A stretch of 44,357 bases of DNA from an uncultured Bacteroides sp. (GTDB lineage Bacteria; Bacteroidota; Bacteroidia; Bacteroidales; Bacteroidaceae). The translations under genes were made by a program, and so were the position numbers. This document shows positions 9,205 to 17,216 of the stretch, piece by piece (the first letter of the stretch is position 1; every line of letters begins with the position of its first letter). Where the stretch lies: the NCBI RefSeq assembly GCF_949298305.1, contig NZ_CASFWU010000027.1:1-44357 (forward strand). The letters run 5' to 3'. The notes under the pieces were generated by a model. It ran no database searches. It was not told where the DNA came from and worked only from the letters and a program-made list of their open reading frames with translations.

Positions 9205-10125
9205 ATGCCTGTCCTGTATAATGAATTTCCCCTGTTCCTGAAACGGTACTTCCCCTATAAGGTGCAGAAGATTTCGCTCAATGCCGGCTTCACCTGTCCC
9301 AACCGCGACGGGACGAAGGGGTACGGCGGCTGTACCTATTGCAACAACCAGACGTTCAACCCCGACTACTGCCGCACGGAGAAGTCCGTGGCGCAGCAGC
9401 TGGCCGAAGGGAAACGCTTCTTCGCCCACAAATATCCCGAGATGAAGTATCTGGCCTACTTCCAGGCCTATACCAACACTTACGGCGGACTGGACGAACT
9501 GAAACGGAAGTACGAGGAGGCACTGGCGGTGGACGACGTGGTGGGGCTGGTCATCGGAACCCGCCCCGACTGCATGCCCGAACCGCTGCTCCGCTACCTG
9601 GAGGAGCTGAACCGCCGGACGTTCCTGCTGGTGGAGTACGGCATAGAGAGCACGGACGATGCCACCCTGCGCCGCATCAACCGCGGGCACACCTTCGGCG
9701 AGGCGGCCGAGGCCGTGGAGCGCACGGCGGCCTGCGGCATCCTGACGGGCGGCCACGTCATCCTGGGCCTGCCGGGCGAGACGCACGAGCACATTGTACG
9801 CCAGGCGGCCGCCGTCTCGTCACTGCCCCTGACCACGCTGAAGATGCACCAGCTGCAACTCATACGCGGCACGCGCATGGCCGCCGAGTACGAACAGCAC
9901 CCCGAGGACTTCCACCTGTTCGACGTGGACGAGTACGTGGAACTGGTGGCGGACTACGTGCAGCACCTGCGCCCCGACCTCGTGCTGGAACGTTTTGTAT
10001 CCCAGTCGCCCAAGGAACTGCTCATTGCGCCTGACTGGGGGCTGAAGAACTATGAATTCAACCACCGTTTGCAAAAAAGAATGAAAGAACTGGGCGCTTA
10101 TCAGGGGAAGTTGTATGTAAATTAA
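9205..10125 (+). CDS. YhcC-type radical SAM protein (TIGR01212 family)
   Basis: A 306-residue radical SAM protein. The [4Fe-4S] cysteines are C31, C43 and C46 in CPNRDGTKGYGGCTYC, a wider first spacing than the canonical CxxxCxxC and typical of the YhcC/TIGR01212 family. Further family marks are the early segment KVQKISLNAGFTC, the GTRPDCMPE strand, EYGIES near the middle, GGHVILGLPGET and the C-terminal SPKELLIAPDWGLKN. Length agrees with the family. The substrate is unknown; the family is thought to act on tRNA or a related target but this is not established. The gene has its own promoter and ends 45 bases before the flavodiiron gene. Confidence 0.9.
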   Translation: MPVLYNEFPLFLKRYFPYKVQKISLNAGFTCPNRDGTKGYGGCTYCNNQTFNPDYCRTEKSVAQQLAEGKRFFAHKYPEMKYLAYFQAYTNTYGGLDELKRKYEEALAVDDVVGLVIGTRPDCMPEPLLRYLEELNRRTFLLVEYGIESTDDATLRRINRGHTFGEAAEAVERTAACGILTGGHVILGLPGETHEHIVRQAAAVSSLPLTTLKMHQLQLIRGTRMAAEYEQHPEDFHLFDVDEYVELVADYVQHLRPDLVLERFVSQSPKELLIAPDWGLKNYEFNHRLQKRMKELGAYQGKLYVN

Positions 10126-10144
10126 TAAAAATAACGTATTTTTG
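10114..10144 (+). promoter_or_regulatory. Promoter of the flavodiiron gene
   Basis: TATTTTTG at 10137-10144 matches the -7 box. A TATG at 10114-10117 sits 19 bases upstream, the same arrangement seen before menA. The boxes overlap the end of the preceding gene. Confidence 0.55.
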
Positions 10145-10170
10145 CGTCACGTATCACTAAATACATCGAA

Positions 10171-11370
10171 ATGAATCAGAAAACATTGATTAAAGGAAAA
10201 GTACACTACGTGGGTGTGAACGACCGCAACAAGCACCTCTTTGAAGGCATGTGGCCTTTGCCATACGGCGTATCTTACAATTCTTACCTGATTGACGACG
10301 ACATTGTGGCGCTGGTCGATACGGTGGATGCCTGCTTCTTCGAAAGCTATCTGCGCAAAATCCGCTGCGTCATCGGCGACCGCCCCATCCAATACCTCAT
10401 CATCAACCACATGGAGCCCGACCACTCCGGTTCCATCCGACTCATCAAGCAATACTATCCTGACATCGTCATCGTGGGCAACAAGCAGACCTTCGGCATG
10501 ATTGAAGGCTACTACGGCGTGACGGGCGACCGCTACGAGGTGAAGGACGAGTCTTTCCTCGACCTGGGCCACCACAAGCTGCGCTTCTACCTGACCCCCA
10601 TGGTACACTGGCCCGAGACGATGATGACCTTCGACGAGACCGACGGCATCCTCTTCTCTGGCGACGCCTTCGGATGCTTCGGCACGCTGGACGGCGGCTT
10701 CCTCGACACACGCATCAACCTGGACCGCTACTGGGACGAGATGACGCGCTACTATGCCAACATCGTGGGCAAGTACGGAAACCCCGTGCAGAAGGCGCTG
10801 GCCAAGCTGGGCCATCTGCCCATTAACACCATCTGCTCCACGCACGGCCCCGTGTGGACCGAAAACATCCCCCGTGTGGTAGGCATCTACGACCGCCTGA
10901 GCCGCTACGAGGCCGAGGAGGGCGTGGTCATTGCCTACGGCAGCATGTACGGCAACACGGAGCAGATGGCCGAAGCCATTGCCGCCGAGCTGTCCGCACA
11001 GGGCATCCGCAACATCGTGATGCACAACGTCAGCAAGAGCCATCCGTCCTACATCCTGATGGACATCTTCAAATACCGCGGCCTCATTGTCGGCAGCCCC
11101 ACCTACAGCAACCAGATTTATCCCGAAGTGGAGTCGCTCCTTTCCAAGATACTGGTGCGCGAGGTCAAGGGACGCTACCTGGGCTGGTTCGGCTCCTTCA
11201 CCTGGGCCGGTGCAGCCGTGAAGCGCATGGCCGAGTTCGCCGAGAAGAGCAAACTGGAAATCGTGGGCGACCCCGTGGAGATGAAGCAGGCCATGAAGGA
11301 CATCACCTACGAACAGTGCGAAAACCTGGCACGCGCCATGGCCGAACGGCTGAAGAAAGACAGGCAATAA
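10171..11370 (+). CDS. A-type flavodiiron protein (O2/NO reductase)
   Basis: A 399-residue flavodiiron protein that reduces O2 to water and/or NO to N2O in the cytoplasm of anaerobes. The N-terminal metallo-beta-lactamase-like domain has a complete set of diiron ligands: H80-x-E82-x-D84, H146, D165 and H225, plus H85 of the HMEPDH motif. The flavodoxin domain begins near residue 250 with the FMN loop GSMYGNTEQMAEA and continues with VGSPTYSNQIYPEVES and FGSFTWAGAAVKRM. There is no C-terminal rubredoxin domain, so this is class A and needs a separate electron donor that is not in the window. It is a plausible functional companion of the hemerythrin pair at 28.5-29.2 kb, though not linked to it. 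Confidence 0.93.
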   Translation: MNQKTLIKGKVHYVGVNDRNKHLFEGMWPLPYGVSYNSYLIDDDIVALVDTVDACFFESYLRKIRCVIGDRPIQYLIINHMEPDHSGSIRLIKQYYPDIVIVGNKQTFGMIEGYYGVTGDRYEVKDESFLDLGHHKLRFYLTPMVHWPETMMTFDETDGILFSGDAFGCFGTLDGGFLDTRINLDRYWDEMTRYYANIVGKYGNPVQKALAKLGHLPINTICSTHGPVWTENIPRVVGIYDRLSRYEAEEGVVIAYGSMYGNTEQMAEAIAAELSAQGIRNIVMHNVSKSHPSYILMDIFKYRGLIVGSPTYSNQIYPEVESLLSKILVREVKGRYLGWFGSFTWAGAAVKRMAEFAEKSKLEIVGDPVEMKQAMKDITYEQCENLARAMAERLKKDRQ

Positions 11371-11379
11371 GCGGCGCGT

Positions 11380-11535
11380 CTTTAGCGGTTAACGGTTAGT
11401 GGTTAGCGGCGTATATAGCGGTTAACGGTTAGTGGTTAGCGGTTAGTAACCGTCCGGATGGATATCAACCATTAACCATTAATCATTAATCATTAACCAT
11501 TAACCATTATCCATTATCCATTAACCATTATTACT
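11380..11535. repeat. Heptamer repeat tract before nagB
   Basis: The spacer holds two abutting 7-bp period tracts: GGTTAAC/GGTTAGT/GGTTAGC units at about 11386-11446, then ACCATTA/ATCATTA units at about 11469-11533. Because the second set reads partly as the complement of the first, the whole can fold back. No gene or clear promoter is visible here. Confidence 0.85.
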
Positions 11536-11556
11536 AACCTTATAAATTAATCAGAC

Positions 11557-12369
11557 ATGAGACTAATCATCCAGCCGGATTACCAATCCGTATCCAAGTG
11601 GGCAGCTCACTACGTAGCCGCCAAAATCAAGGCCGCCAACCCCACGGCCGAGAAACCGTTTGTACTGGGATGCCCCACAGGCTCATCGCCCCTGGGCATG
11701 TACAAGGAACTGATAGACCTGAACAAGAAGGGAATCGTCTCCTTCCAGAACGTTGTCACCTTCAACATGGACGAATACGTAGGCCTGCCCAAGGAACACC
11801 CCGAAAGCTACTATTCCTTCATGTGGAACAACTTCTTCAGCCACATTGACATCAAGCCGGAGAACACCAACATCCTCAACGGCAACGCTGCCGACCTCGA
11901 TGCCGAGTGCGCCCGCTACGAGGAGAAAATCAAGTCATACGGAGGCATTGACCTCTTCATGGGAGGCATCGGTCCCGACGGACACATCGCCTTCAACGAG
12001 CCGGGTTCGTCGCTCTCCTCGCGCACCCGCCAGAAGACGCTGACTACGGACACCATCATTGCCAACTCGCGCTTCTTCGACAACGACGTGAACAAGGTGC
12101 CCAAGACGGCCCTCACCGTAGGTGTAGGCACCGTGCTCAGCGCACGCGAGGTGATGATTATCGTCAACGGACACAACAAGGCGCGCGCCCTCTACCACGC
12201 CGTCGAGGGACCCGTGATGCAGATGTGGACCATCAGCGCCCTGCAGATGCACGAGAAGGGCATCATCATTTGTGACGATGCCGCTACCGACGAACTGAAG
12301 GTAGGCACCTACCGCTACTTCAAGGACATCGAGGCCGACCACCTCGACCCGCAGTCGTTGCTGAAGTAA
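11557..12369 (+). CDS. nagB: Glucosamine-6-phosphate deaminase
   Basis: A 270-residue cytoplasmic enzyme that converts glucosamine 6-phosphate to fructose 6-phosphate and ammonia, feeding amino sugars into glycolysis. The phosphate loop GCPTGSSPLGMY (38-49), the catalytic D72 in FNMDEYVGL and the active-site block GPDGHIAFNEPGSS (D141, H143, E148 by family numbering) are all present. Length and motifs are standard for NagB. It stands alone: no nagA or transporter is adjacent. A strong terminator follows at 12428-12505. Confidence 0.96.
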   Translation: MRLIIQPDYQSVSKWAAHYVAAKIKAANPTAEKPFVLGCPTGSSPLGMYKELIDLNKKGIVSFQNVVTFNMDEYVGLPKEHPESYYSFMWNNFFSHIDIKPENTNILNGNAADLDAECARYEEKIKSYGGIDLFMGGIGPDGHIAFNEPGSSLSSRTRQKTLTTDTIIANSRFFDNDVNKVPKTALTVGVGTVLSAREVMIIVNGHNKARALYHAVEGPVMQMWTISALQMHEKGIIICDDAATDELKVGTYRYFKDIEADHLDPQSLLK

Positions 12370-12427
12370 GTTCCTTGAACCATTGGAGGAGTTAAGGGAA
12401 GCTGTCGTTTCGCCTTGCTCCGTTCAG

Positions 12428-12505
12428 AAAGTGAAAGGCCGATACTCTTGCAGATGTGGATTTCCGAATCCGTACATCGGTAAGGGTGTCGGTCTTTCAC
12501 TTTTT
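12428..12505 (+). terminator. Long hairpin terminator after nagB
   Basis: A 22-bp stem (12428-12449 with 12482-12503) contains three G-U pairs and no unpaired position; an inner stem (GATGT/GGATT with AATCC/ACATC) extends it. It is followed by TTTTT. The stem is longer than needed for termination, and the complementary strand also has a short T tract, so it could act in both directions. Confidence 0.8.
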
Positions 12506-12591
12506 GCCTGTTTCTGCGGGTGACGGTTCCGAATCTGTCTGAAAAAGCATAGAGGAATGCCCGATGGGATATCTGCATTCCTGTTGGGGTG

Positions 12592-12679
12592 GATGCTTGC
12601 ATTGTCCGCATTGGGTGTTTGCATTGTCCGCGCCCGATGCCTGCATGGCCTTTGCTCGATGCCTGCATGGCTCAATGGG
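12592..12679. repeat. 22-bp-period direct repeat array 1
   Basis: Four units start at 12592, 12614, 12636 and 12658, exactly 22 bp apart; a looser unit precedes at about 12568. The first half (GATGCyTGCAT) is best conserved, while the second half drifts. Units 1 and 2 contain GCATTGTCCGC, shared with the array at 33561. The array starts 87 bases after the nagB terminator and belongs to no gene. Confidence 0.85.
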
Positions 12680-12908
12680 AGTCGCCTGTGTCTGCATCCG
12701 GTCGGCAAGGCGGGACGGAAGTGCCGGAATTGGAAAAGAAAAGCCTTCACTCCTTCTTAAATTCGGTTCTTTTGAATCATCCTTCACCGTTTCACAAGTA
12801 GCTTTTGCCGTTGATACGCAGGGAGTTGCTGTGAACCTTTATGTTTCACCGTCTTGTGGGAGCGGATGCTCTGCATGGCTTTCGGACCGGGCTGTGAAAG
12901 GAACCGCC

Positions 12909-12952
12909 ATGTAACATGGGGAAAAGTGAAATGTAACATGGAGAAAAGTGGA
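12909..12952. repeat. 22-bp-period direct repeat array 2
   Basis: Two units (12909-12930 and 12931-12952) start with ATGTAACATGG and share GAAAAGTG; they differ at three or four positions. They are flanked on both sides by GGAACCGCC. The sequence differs from array 1 but the period is the same. Confidence 0.7.
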
Positions 12953-13111
12953 ACCGCCCGACAGAAGAGGCATAGTATGTTTCACGCCGGTGCAGGACGG
13001 GAAGAAGCGAGGCGCAGGCGAAAGGAACGGATGACAGCGGGCGTGAAATGGATGTTTCACGGAAAACTGCTGACAACTAACGGCTTGCGTCGTTGTGAAG
13101 GCGTGAAGGGC

Positions 13112-13726
13112 TTATCCCTCATCCAGCCATCCTGCGCCCTGGCGTACGATTTCGGCTTCGCCTTGTGTGCAGTCTACGACGGTGGACTTCTCCGTGCCGC
13201 CGATGCCGCCGTCTATAATCAGGTCCACCGTGTCGCCCCACTTCTCGTCCATCAGTTCGGGGTCTGTGCCGTACTCCAGGTCTTCGTCCTCGTCCAGGGG
13301 CAGGGTGGTGGTCATGATGGGGGCGTCCAGCAGGCGGGCAATCTCCTGGATGATGGGGTTGTCAGGCATACGGATGCCCACCTCCTTGCGGTTGCGGAAG
13401 ATTTTGGGCAGGCGGGTGGTTCCGTTCAGGATGAAGGTGAAGGGGCCGGGCAGGTTGCGCTTCATCAGCTTGAAGGTGGTGTTGTCCACCTTGGCATACT
13501 CGCTGATGCTGCTCAGGTCGTAGCAGATGATGGAGAGGTTGTTCTTGCGCGGGTCGATGCCTTTCAACTGGCAGATGCGCTCGATGGCGCGTTCCTTCAG
13601 GCCGTGGCAGCCGATGGCGTACATGGTGTCGGTGGGGTAGATGAGGAGGCCGCCGTCGTTCAGCAGGTCGATCACCCGTTGCAGGTCGGCGGGGCTGTTG
13701 TTCTTGTTGTAGAGTTTCAGGAGCAT
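13112..13726 (-). CDS. L-threonylcarbamoyladenylate synthase (Sua5/YciO/YrdC family)
   Basis: A 204-residue protein of the YrdC family, which makes threonylcarbamoyl-AMP for the t6A37 tRNA modification. Motifs: LLIYPTDTMYAIGCHG (ATP/Thr pocket), KGIDPRKNNLSIIC, LPGPFTFIL and GIRMPDNPIIQEI, with STVVDC near the C-terminus. The PRKNNLS form, in place of KxRPxxxPL, is closer to YciO than to TsaC, so the exact role could differ. The frame is open further upstream into the helicase gene, but MLLKLYNKNN at 13726 is the first start that matches family length and avoids overlap. It follows the helicase by 50 bases on the same strand. Confidence 0.85.
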   Translation of the reverse strand: MLLKLYNKNNSPADLQRVIDLLNDGGLLIYPTDTMYAIGCHGLKERAIERICQLKGIDPRKNNLSIICYDLSSISEYAKVDNTTFKLMKRNLPGPFTFILNGTTRLPKIFRNRKEVGIRMPDNPIIQEIARLLDAPIMTTTLPLDEDEDLEYGTDPELMDEKWGDTVDLIIDGGIGGTEKSTVVDCTQGEAEIVRQGAGWLDEG

Positions 13727-13776
13727 GGCAATGGTATTAGTTCCTGCAAATGTAGTAAAAAATGTCCGCTTCCGTT

Positions 13777-15525
13777 TTATTCCTTCCGCATTTCCTTCTC
13801 CAGTTTCTTGATTTTCTTCCACGCTTCCTTGAACTTGGGGCAGAGGGTGACGGCTTTCTCGTAGTTGCGCATGGCGGCCTCGCACATGTCGTGCTTCAGG
13901 CATTCGTCGCCCATGGTGATGTATTCGCGGGCGTACTTCACCAGGGCCTTCTCCTTCTGCTGCGCGGCGGCGCGGAGGGCGCGGTTCTCGTCGCGCAGGC
14001 GGTTGATGACGTTCAGCTTGCGGCGGATGAGGCGCTGGGCGGCGGGGCGCTCGATGTCGTAGCGGGAGTGGATGGCCTTGAAGAACTCGCTGAGGAAGGT
14101 GTCGAAGTCGCCCTGGTCGAAGGCGCGGGCGGCCGCCGCATACTGCACGTCGGCCTGTGCCTGCTTCAGGGCGCGGTCTATGGACTGGCGGTTGTTGAAG
14201 CGTTGGGCGAACTGGACGATTTCGGGCCGTACGAAGATGTCGGCGCGGCCGATGGGCTTCTTCAGGCTGATGCCTTCCAGCGAGGTGCAGCGGCTCAGGG
14301 CTACGTAGGCTTGTCCGCCGGCAAAGACGCCGCCGGTGAAGTCGATGACCACGCGGCTGAAGGTCAGTCCCTGGCTCTTGTGGACGGTGATGGCCCAGGC
14401 CAGGCGCACGGGGAACTGGGTGAAGGTGCCCAGCTCTTCCTCTTCAATCTCTTTCTTTTCTTCGTTGTAGGTGTAGCGGATGTTGCGCCACGACTCGCGC
14501 TTCACGTCGCAGGCGCGGCCGTCGTCGGTGGTGATGTAGAGCGTCTCGCCGTCCAGGTCGAAGCCGCTCACCACGCCGATGGTGCCGTTCACCCAGCGTC
14601 GTTCGTAATCGTTCTTGATGAAGATGACCTGTGCGCCGGGCTTCAGCACCAGCTCCTGCGGGGTGGGCAGGCTGCTTTCGGGGAAATCGCCCCGTATCTC
14701 GCCGCGGAAGGTCTCGGGCTCGCCGGGCAGTTCCCTGAGGCGGCGCTCATTGATGTAGTCCACGTTGTCGCGGCGGGTGGCCAGGGTGATGTAGAGGTCA
14801 TCGCCGTCTGTCTTCTCCATGCCGGTGCCGTAGCGGGTGTTGAGCAGTTGCAGGTCGGCGGCTCCGGCGGTGTTGTTGCGGATGTGGTCCAGCACGCCGA
14901 TGAACTTCGGGTCGCTCTGCCGGTAGACCTTCTGCAACTCGACGGACACCAGCTCTATCTGGCTGAACACGCGGGCCGAGAAGAAGTAGGGGCTGGGGTA
15001 GAAGCGGTTCAGAATCTCGCGCTCGTCGCTCTTCACCACCGGTTCCAGCTGGAATACGTCGCCCACCAGCAGCACCTGCTTGCCGCCGAAGGGCTCGCGC
15101 AGGTTGTGGCTGTAGACGCGCAGGATGCGGTCGACGGCGTCGATGATGTCGGCCCGGACCATGGAAATCTCGTCGATGATGACCAGCTCCAGCTTCTCCA
15201 GCAGCTTGCGGTGGGGCTTGGTGTACTTGAAGAACTCGTGGATGCGTCCCTTCTGGAGGCTCAGGTTGGGGTCATCGGGCAGCAGGGGATGGAAGGGCAG
15301 CTTGAAGAAGCTGTGCAGGGTGCTTCCGCCGGCGTTGATGGCGGCGATGCCCGTGGGTGCCAGTACCACGTGCTTCTTGCGCACGTTGTCGCAGACGTAG
15401 CGCAGGAAGGTCGACTTGCCCGTGCCGGCCTTCCCCGTCAGGAAGAGCGACTGGCGGGTGTACTTCACGAGGTTCAGTGCGTCCTGAAACTCACGGTTGC
15501 TGGTGTCGGGGATGAAGGAGGGCAA
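13777..15525 (-). CDS. PIF1-like superfamily 1 DNA helicase with TPR-like tail
   Basis: A 582-residue helicase. Walker A is GKAGTGKST (31-39); then VVLAPTGIAAINAGGSTLHSFF (motif Ia region typical of PIF1), VIIDEISMVRAD (Walker B), GGKQVLLVGDVFQLEPV, and near residue 410 the ITVHKSQGLTF and AYVALSRCTSLEGI motifs V/VI. After the helicase core, residues about 470-582 are basic and helical, ending in a TPR-like helix pair (YITMGDECLKHDMCEAAMRNYEKAVTLCPKFKEAWKKIKK, which exceeds one repeat). The combination is common in Bacteroidetes as far as I know. It probably unwinds G-quadruplex or R-loop substrates as PIF1 proteins do; that is family knowledge. It is first in a two-gene unit with the Sua5 gene. 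Confidence 0.92.
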   Translation of the reverse strand: MPSFIPDTSNREFQDALNLVKYTRQSLFLTGKAGTGKSTFLRYVCDNVRKKHVVLAPTGIAAINAGGSTLHSFFKLPFHPLLPDDPNLSLQKGRIHEFFKYTKPHRKLLEKLELVIIDEISMVRADIIDAVDRILRVYSHNLREPFGGKQVLLVGDVFQLEPVVKSDEREILNRFYPSPYFFSARVFSQIELVSVELQKVYRQSDPKFIGVLDHIRNNTAGAADLQLLNTRYGTGMEKTDGDDLYITLATRRDNVDYINERRLRELPGEPETFRGEIRGDFPESSLPTPQELVLKPGAQVIFIKNDYERRWVNGTIGVVSGFDLDGETLYITTDDGRACDVKRESWRNIRYTYNEEKKEIEEEELGTFTQFPVRLAWAITVHKSQGLTFSRVVIDFTGGVFAGGQAYVALSRCTSLEGISLKKPIGRADIFVRPEIVQFAQRFNNRQSIDRALKQAQADVQYAAAARAFDQGDFDTFLSEFFKAIHSRYDIERPAAQRLIRRKLNVINRLRDENRALRAAAQQKEKALVKYAREYITMGDECLKHDMCEAAMRNYEKAVTLCPKFKEAWKKIKKLEKEMRKE

Positions 15526-15529
15526 GTTG

Positions 15530-15700
15530 TTAATGGTGAATGATTAATGGTTAATGGTGAATGGTAAATGGTGAATGATTAATGGGTTGCTAATGGTTAG
15601 TGGTCGGTGGTGAATGATTAAAGATTGGCAGTCAGTGGCCACTATCCATCCGGATGGGCATTCACCATTCACCATTTACCATTCACCATTAACCATTGTT
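15530..15700. repeat. Heptamer repeat tract entering the HAD gene
   Basis: The spacer between the HAD gene and the helicase gene is mostly 7-bp units: TTAATGG/TGAATGG/TAAATGG at about 15530-15605, then inverted copies (ACCATTC, ACCATTA) at about 15656-15698. The two blocks can pair with each other. The right block overlaps the last codons of the HAD gene. Confidence 0.85.
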
Positions 15701-16472
15701 GAATTCCTTCCGCCACCCCGTCCTCGTCCACCGAGGTGGTGACGTAGTCGGCGGCGGCTTTTACGTGGTCGGCGGCGTTGCCCATGGCGATGCCGATGCC
15801 GGCGTGGCGCAGCATGGGGATGTCGTTGCCGCCGTCGCCGAAGGCCAGGGTGTCTTCCAGGCGGATGCCGAAGTGGCGGATGATTTCATCCATGCCCCGC
15901 TGCTTGGTGTTGCCCAAGGCGGTGACGTCGGTGAAGGCGGGATGCCAACGGCCTATCTCGCAGTGGGGGATGTGCGGCCGCACTTCCGCCTCCTGTGCCT
16001 CGTCGATGAAGGGTGTCAGTTGGAAGACCTCCTTTCCACGGATGGCCTCTTCGGTCGTCAGGGTGGGGATGGGGGTGGTCACCTTCAGGTGCTGGTGGAA
16101 GATGGCGTCCACCCGCTCGTCCGGCTGGCAGGCGCAGATGTCATGCTCGCCTACTACGATGCAGGGAATGCTCCGCGTGGTGCAGTAGGCGGTCAGGGTG
16201 CGCACGTCTGTCTCGGGGATGGGGCTCTTGTAGATGACCTCGTCGCCCACGAAGCAGTAGGCGCCGTTCATGGTGATGTAGCCGTCTATCAGTCCCCGCT
16301 CCTGCAAGGCACCGAGGTTATTGATGATGATGCGCGGCCGTCCCGTGGCGATGAAGATGCGGTGTCCCGCAGCCTTGGCGGCCGTGAGCGCACGGACAGC
16401 CGAGGCGGGTATTTCGTGGGTGTGGAAGCTGACCAGCGTTCCGTCAATATCGAAAAACAGGGCTTTCGTCAT
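15669..16472 (-). CDS. Cof-type HAD-superfamily phosphatase
   Basis: A 267-residue cytoplasmic phosphatase of the HAD IIB (Cof) type. Motif I is FFDIDGTLVS with nucleophile D8 and D10 counted from MTKALFF; motif II is IFIATGRPR; the C2-type cap lies between about 80 and 190; motif III/IV is K...AFGDGGNDIPMLRHAG followed by GIAMGNA. Substrates in this family are sugar phosphates, FMN or PLP; none can be assigned. The MTKALFF start at 16472 is preferred over an ATG eight codons upstream because family members begin just before motif I. The last residues (LMVNGKW) are encoded by the heptamer tract, so the stop codon lies inside the repeat. Confidence 0.9.
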   Translation of the reverse strand: MTKALFFDIDGTLVSFHTHEIPASAVRALTAAKAAGHRIFIATGRPRIIINNLGALQERGLIDGYITMNGAYCFVGDEVIYKSPIPETDVRTLTAYCTTRSIPCIVVGEHDICACQPDERVDAIFHQHLKVTTPIPTLTTEEAIRGKEVFQLTPFIDEAQEAEVRPHIPHCEIGRWHPAFTDVTALGNTKQRGMDEIIRHFGIRLEDTLAFGDGGNDIPMLRHAGIGIAMGNAADHVKAAADYVTTSVDEDGVAEGIQQWLMVNGKW

Positions 16473-16530
16473 AGTGTATGTCTTAGTTCGGGGCACAAAT
16501 GTAGCGATTTTGGATGGAATAAGCTAATTC

Positions 16531-16850
16531 AAGTTTCGGGTTTACCGAAACTTGCAGAAATTAAAGGAGTTAAAAGGAGTTATCGCCCACCAGGGTGGGC
16601 TCAGGAGTTAAAGGCCAATAGACGAGATAATGAAGAATGAGGAATGAAGAATGAGGAATGAAGAATGAAGAATTAAAAATGAAAAATGAAAAATTAAGAA
16701 TGAGGAATGAAGAACTTCTGCGCTCCATTAACCGTTCATCATTAACCATTAACCATTACCAAACTATCGGCTTTAATTTCTAACAAAGCACAGCGAAGTG
16801 GTAACTTCTATGACTTCTTAACTTCCAAAGGAATATTAAACCCGAAACTT
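16531..16850. mobile_element. MITE-like element, family 2, copy A
   Basis: Perfect 14-bp terminal inverted repeats AAGTTTCGGGTTTA (16531-16544) and its complement (16837-16850) bound 320 bp with no coding capacity. Inside are GGAGTTAA-type tracts (16565-16610) and AAGAATG heptamers (about 16629-16712) plus ACCATTA units (16738-16757). A shorter copy with the same ends lies at 33910-34086. A mobile origin is inferred from the ends and the second copy; no target duplication was established. Confidence 0.55.
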
Positions 16851-16961
16851 AGGTTAGGAAAGAGTACTGTGATTGGCCGGGGATACTTGCGGGTGAAACC
16901 GGGAAAGGGTTATAGCAGTCCTAATCTGAACGATACTCGGAAGTTCTACTTGTTTTATCCG

Positions 16962-16986
16962 ATTTGTCAGACATCGTCTGACAAAT
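16962..16986. other. Perfect 11-bp stem with a 3-base loop
   Basis: ATTTGTCAGAC and its exact complement flank ATC. No T tract follows on either strand, so it is not an intrinsic terminator; it could be an operator or RNA hairpin about 230 bases upstream of menA. Confidence 0.5.
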
Positions 16987-17156
16987 TGAGTCGGTCGCAT
17001 ATCTGTGAGCTGATAACCATTGACGGATCTTGGAGAAGAAACGGCATAACGGGTTCGACTCGGGATGCACTGAAGCGTTTGGTTGATGGGATATTGGCGG
17101 GGGACAGGTGAATAGGAAACGGGTCGTCCGCCAGTAGTTTTCCCTCCCTCCCCCTC

Positions 17157-17187
17157 TATGCAATGGCAAAGATATTTCGTACCTTTG
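17157..17187 (+). promoter_or_regulatory. menA promoter
   Basis: TACCTTTG at 17180-17187 is a near-ideal -7 box; TATG at 17157-17160 stands 19 bases upstream. The -7 box falls 30 bases before ATG 17217, which supports that start over an earlier in-frame ATG at 17163 lying upstream of the transcription start. Confidence 0.65.
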
Positions 17188-17216
17188 CCGTCCCTAACCA
17201 TAAAACTAGTTATTGT

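Larger units (their letters stand above)
12506..13111. other. Gene-free spacer between nagB and the sua5 gene
   Basis: About 600 bases between convergent units. It contains the two 22-bp-period arrays listed separately and several copies of ATGTTTCAC (12841, 12977, 13052). Open frames here translate the repeats and show no family resemblance, so no gene is called. Confidence 0.6.

Noticed and set aside
12315..12787. Several small frames across the 12.3-12.8 kb spacer, and similar ones at 19.8-20.3 kb
   Set aside because: They translate the tandem repeats into repeating peptides and show no family, start signals or neighbours.
13727..13903. The N-terminal extension of the Sua5-like protein
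   Set aside because: It would overlap the helicase gene by over 100 bases, and the added residues are a shadow of that gene's C-terminus.
16869..17111. An 80-codon frame upstream of menA
   Set aside because: It has no recognisable domain, crosses a perfect hairpin and lies just upstream of the menA promoter.
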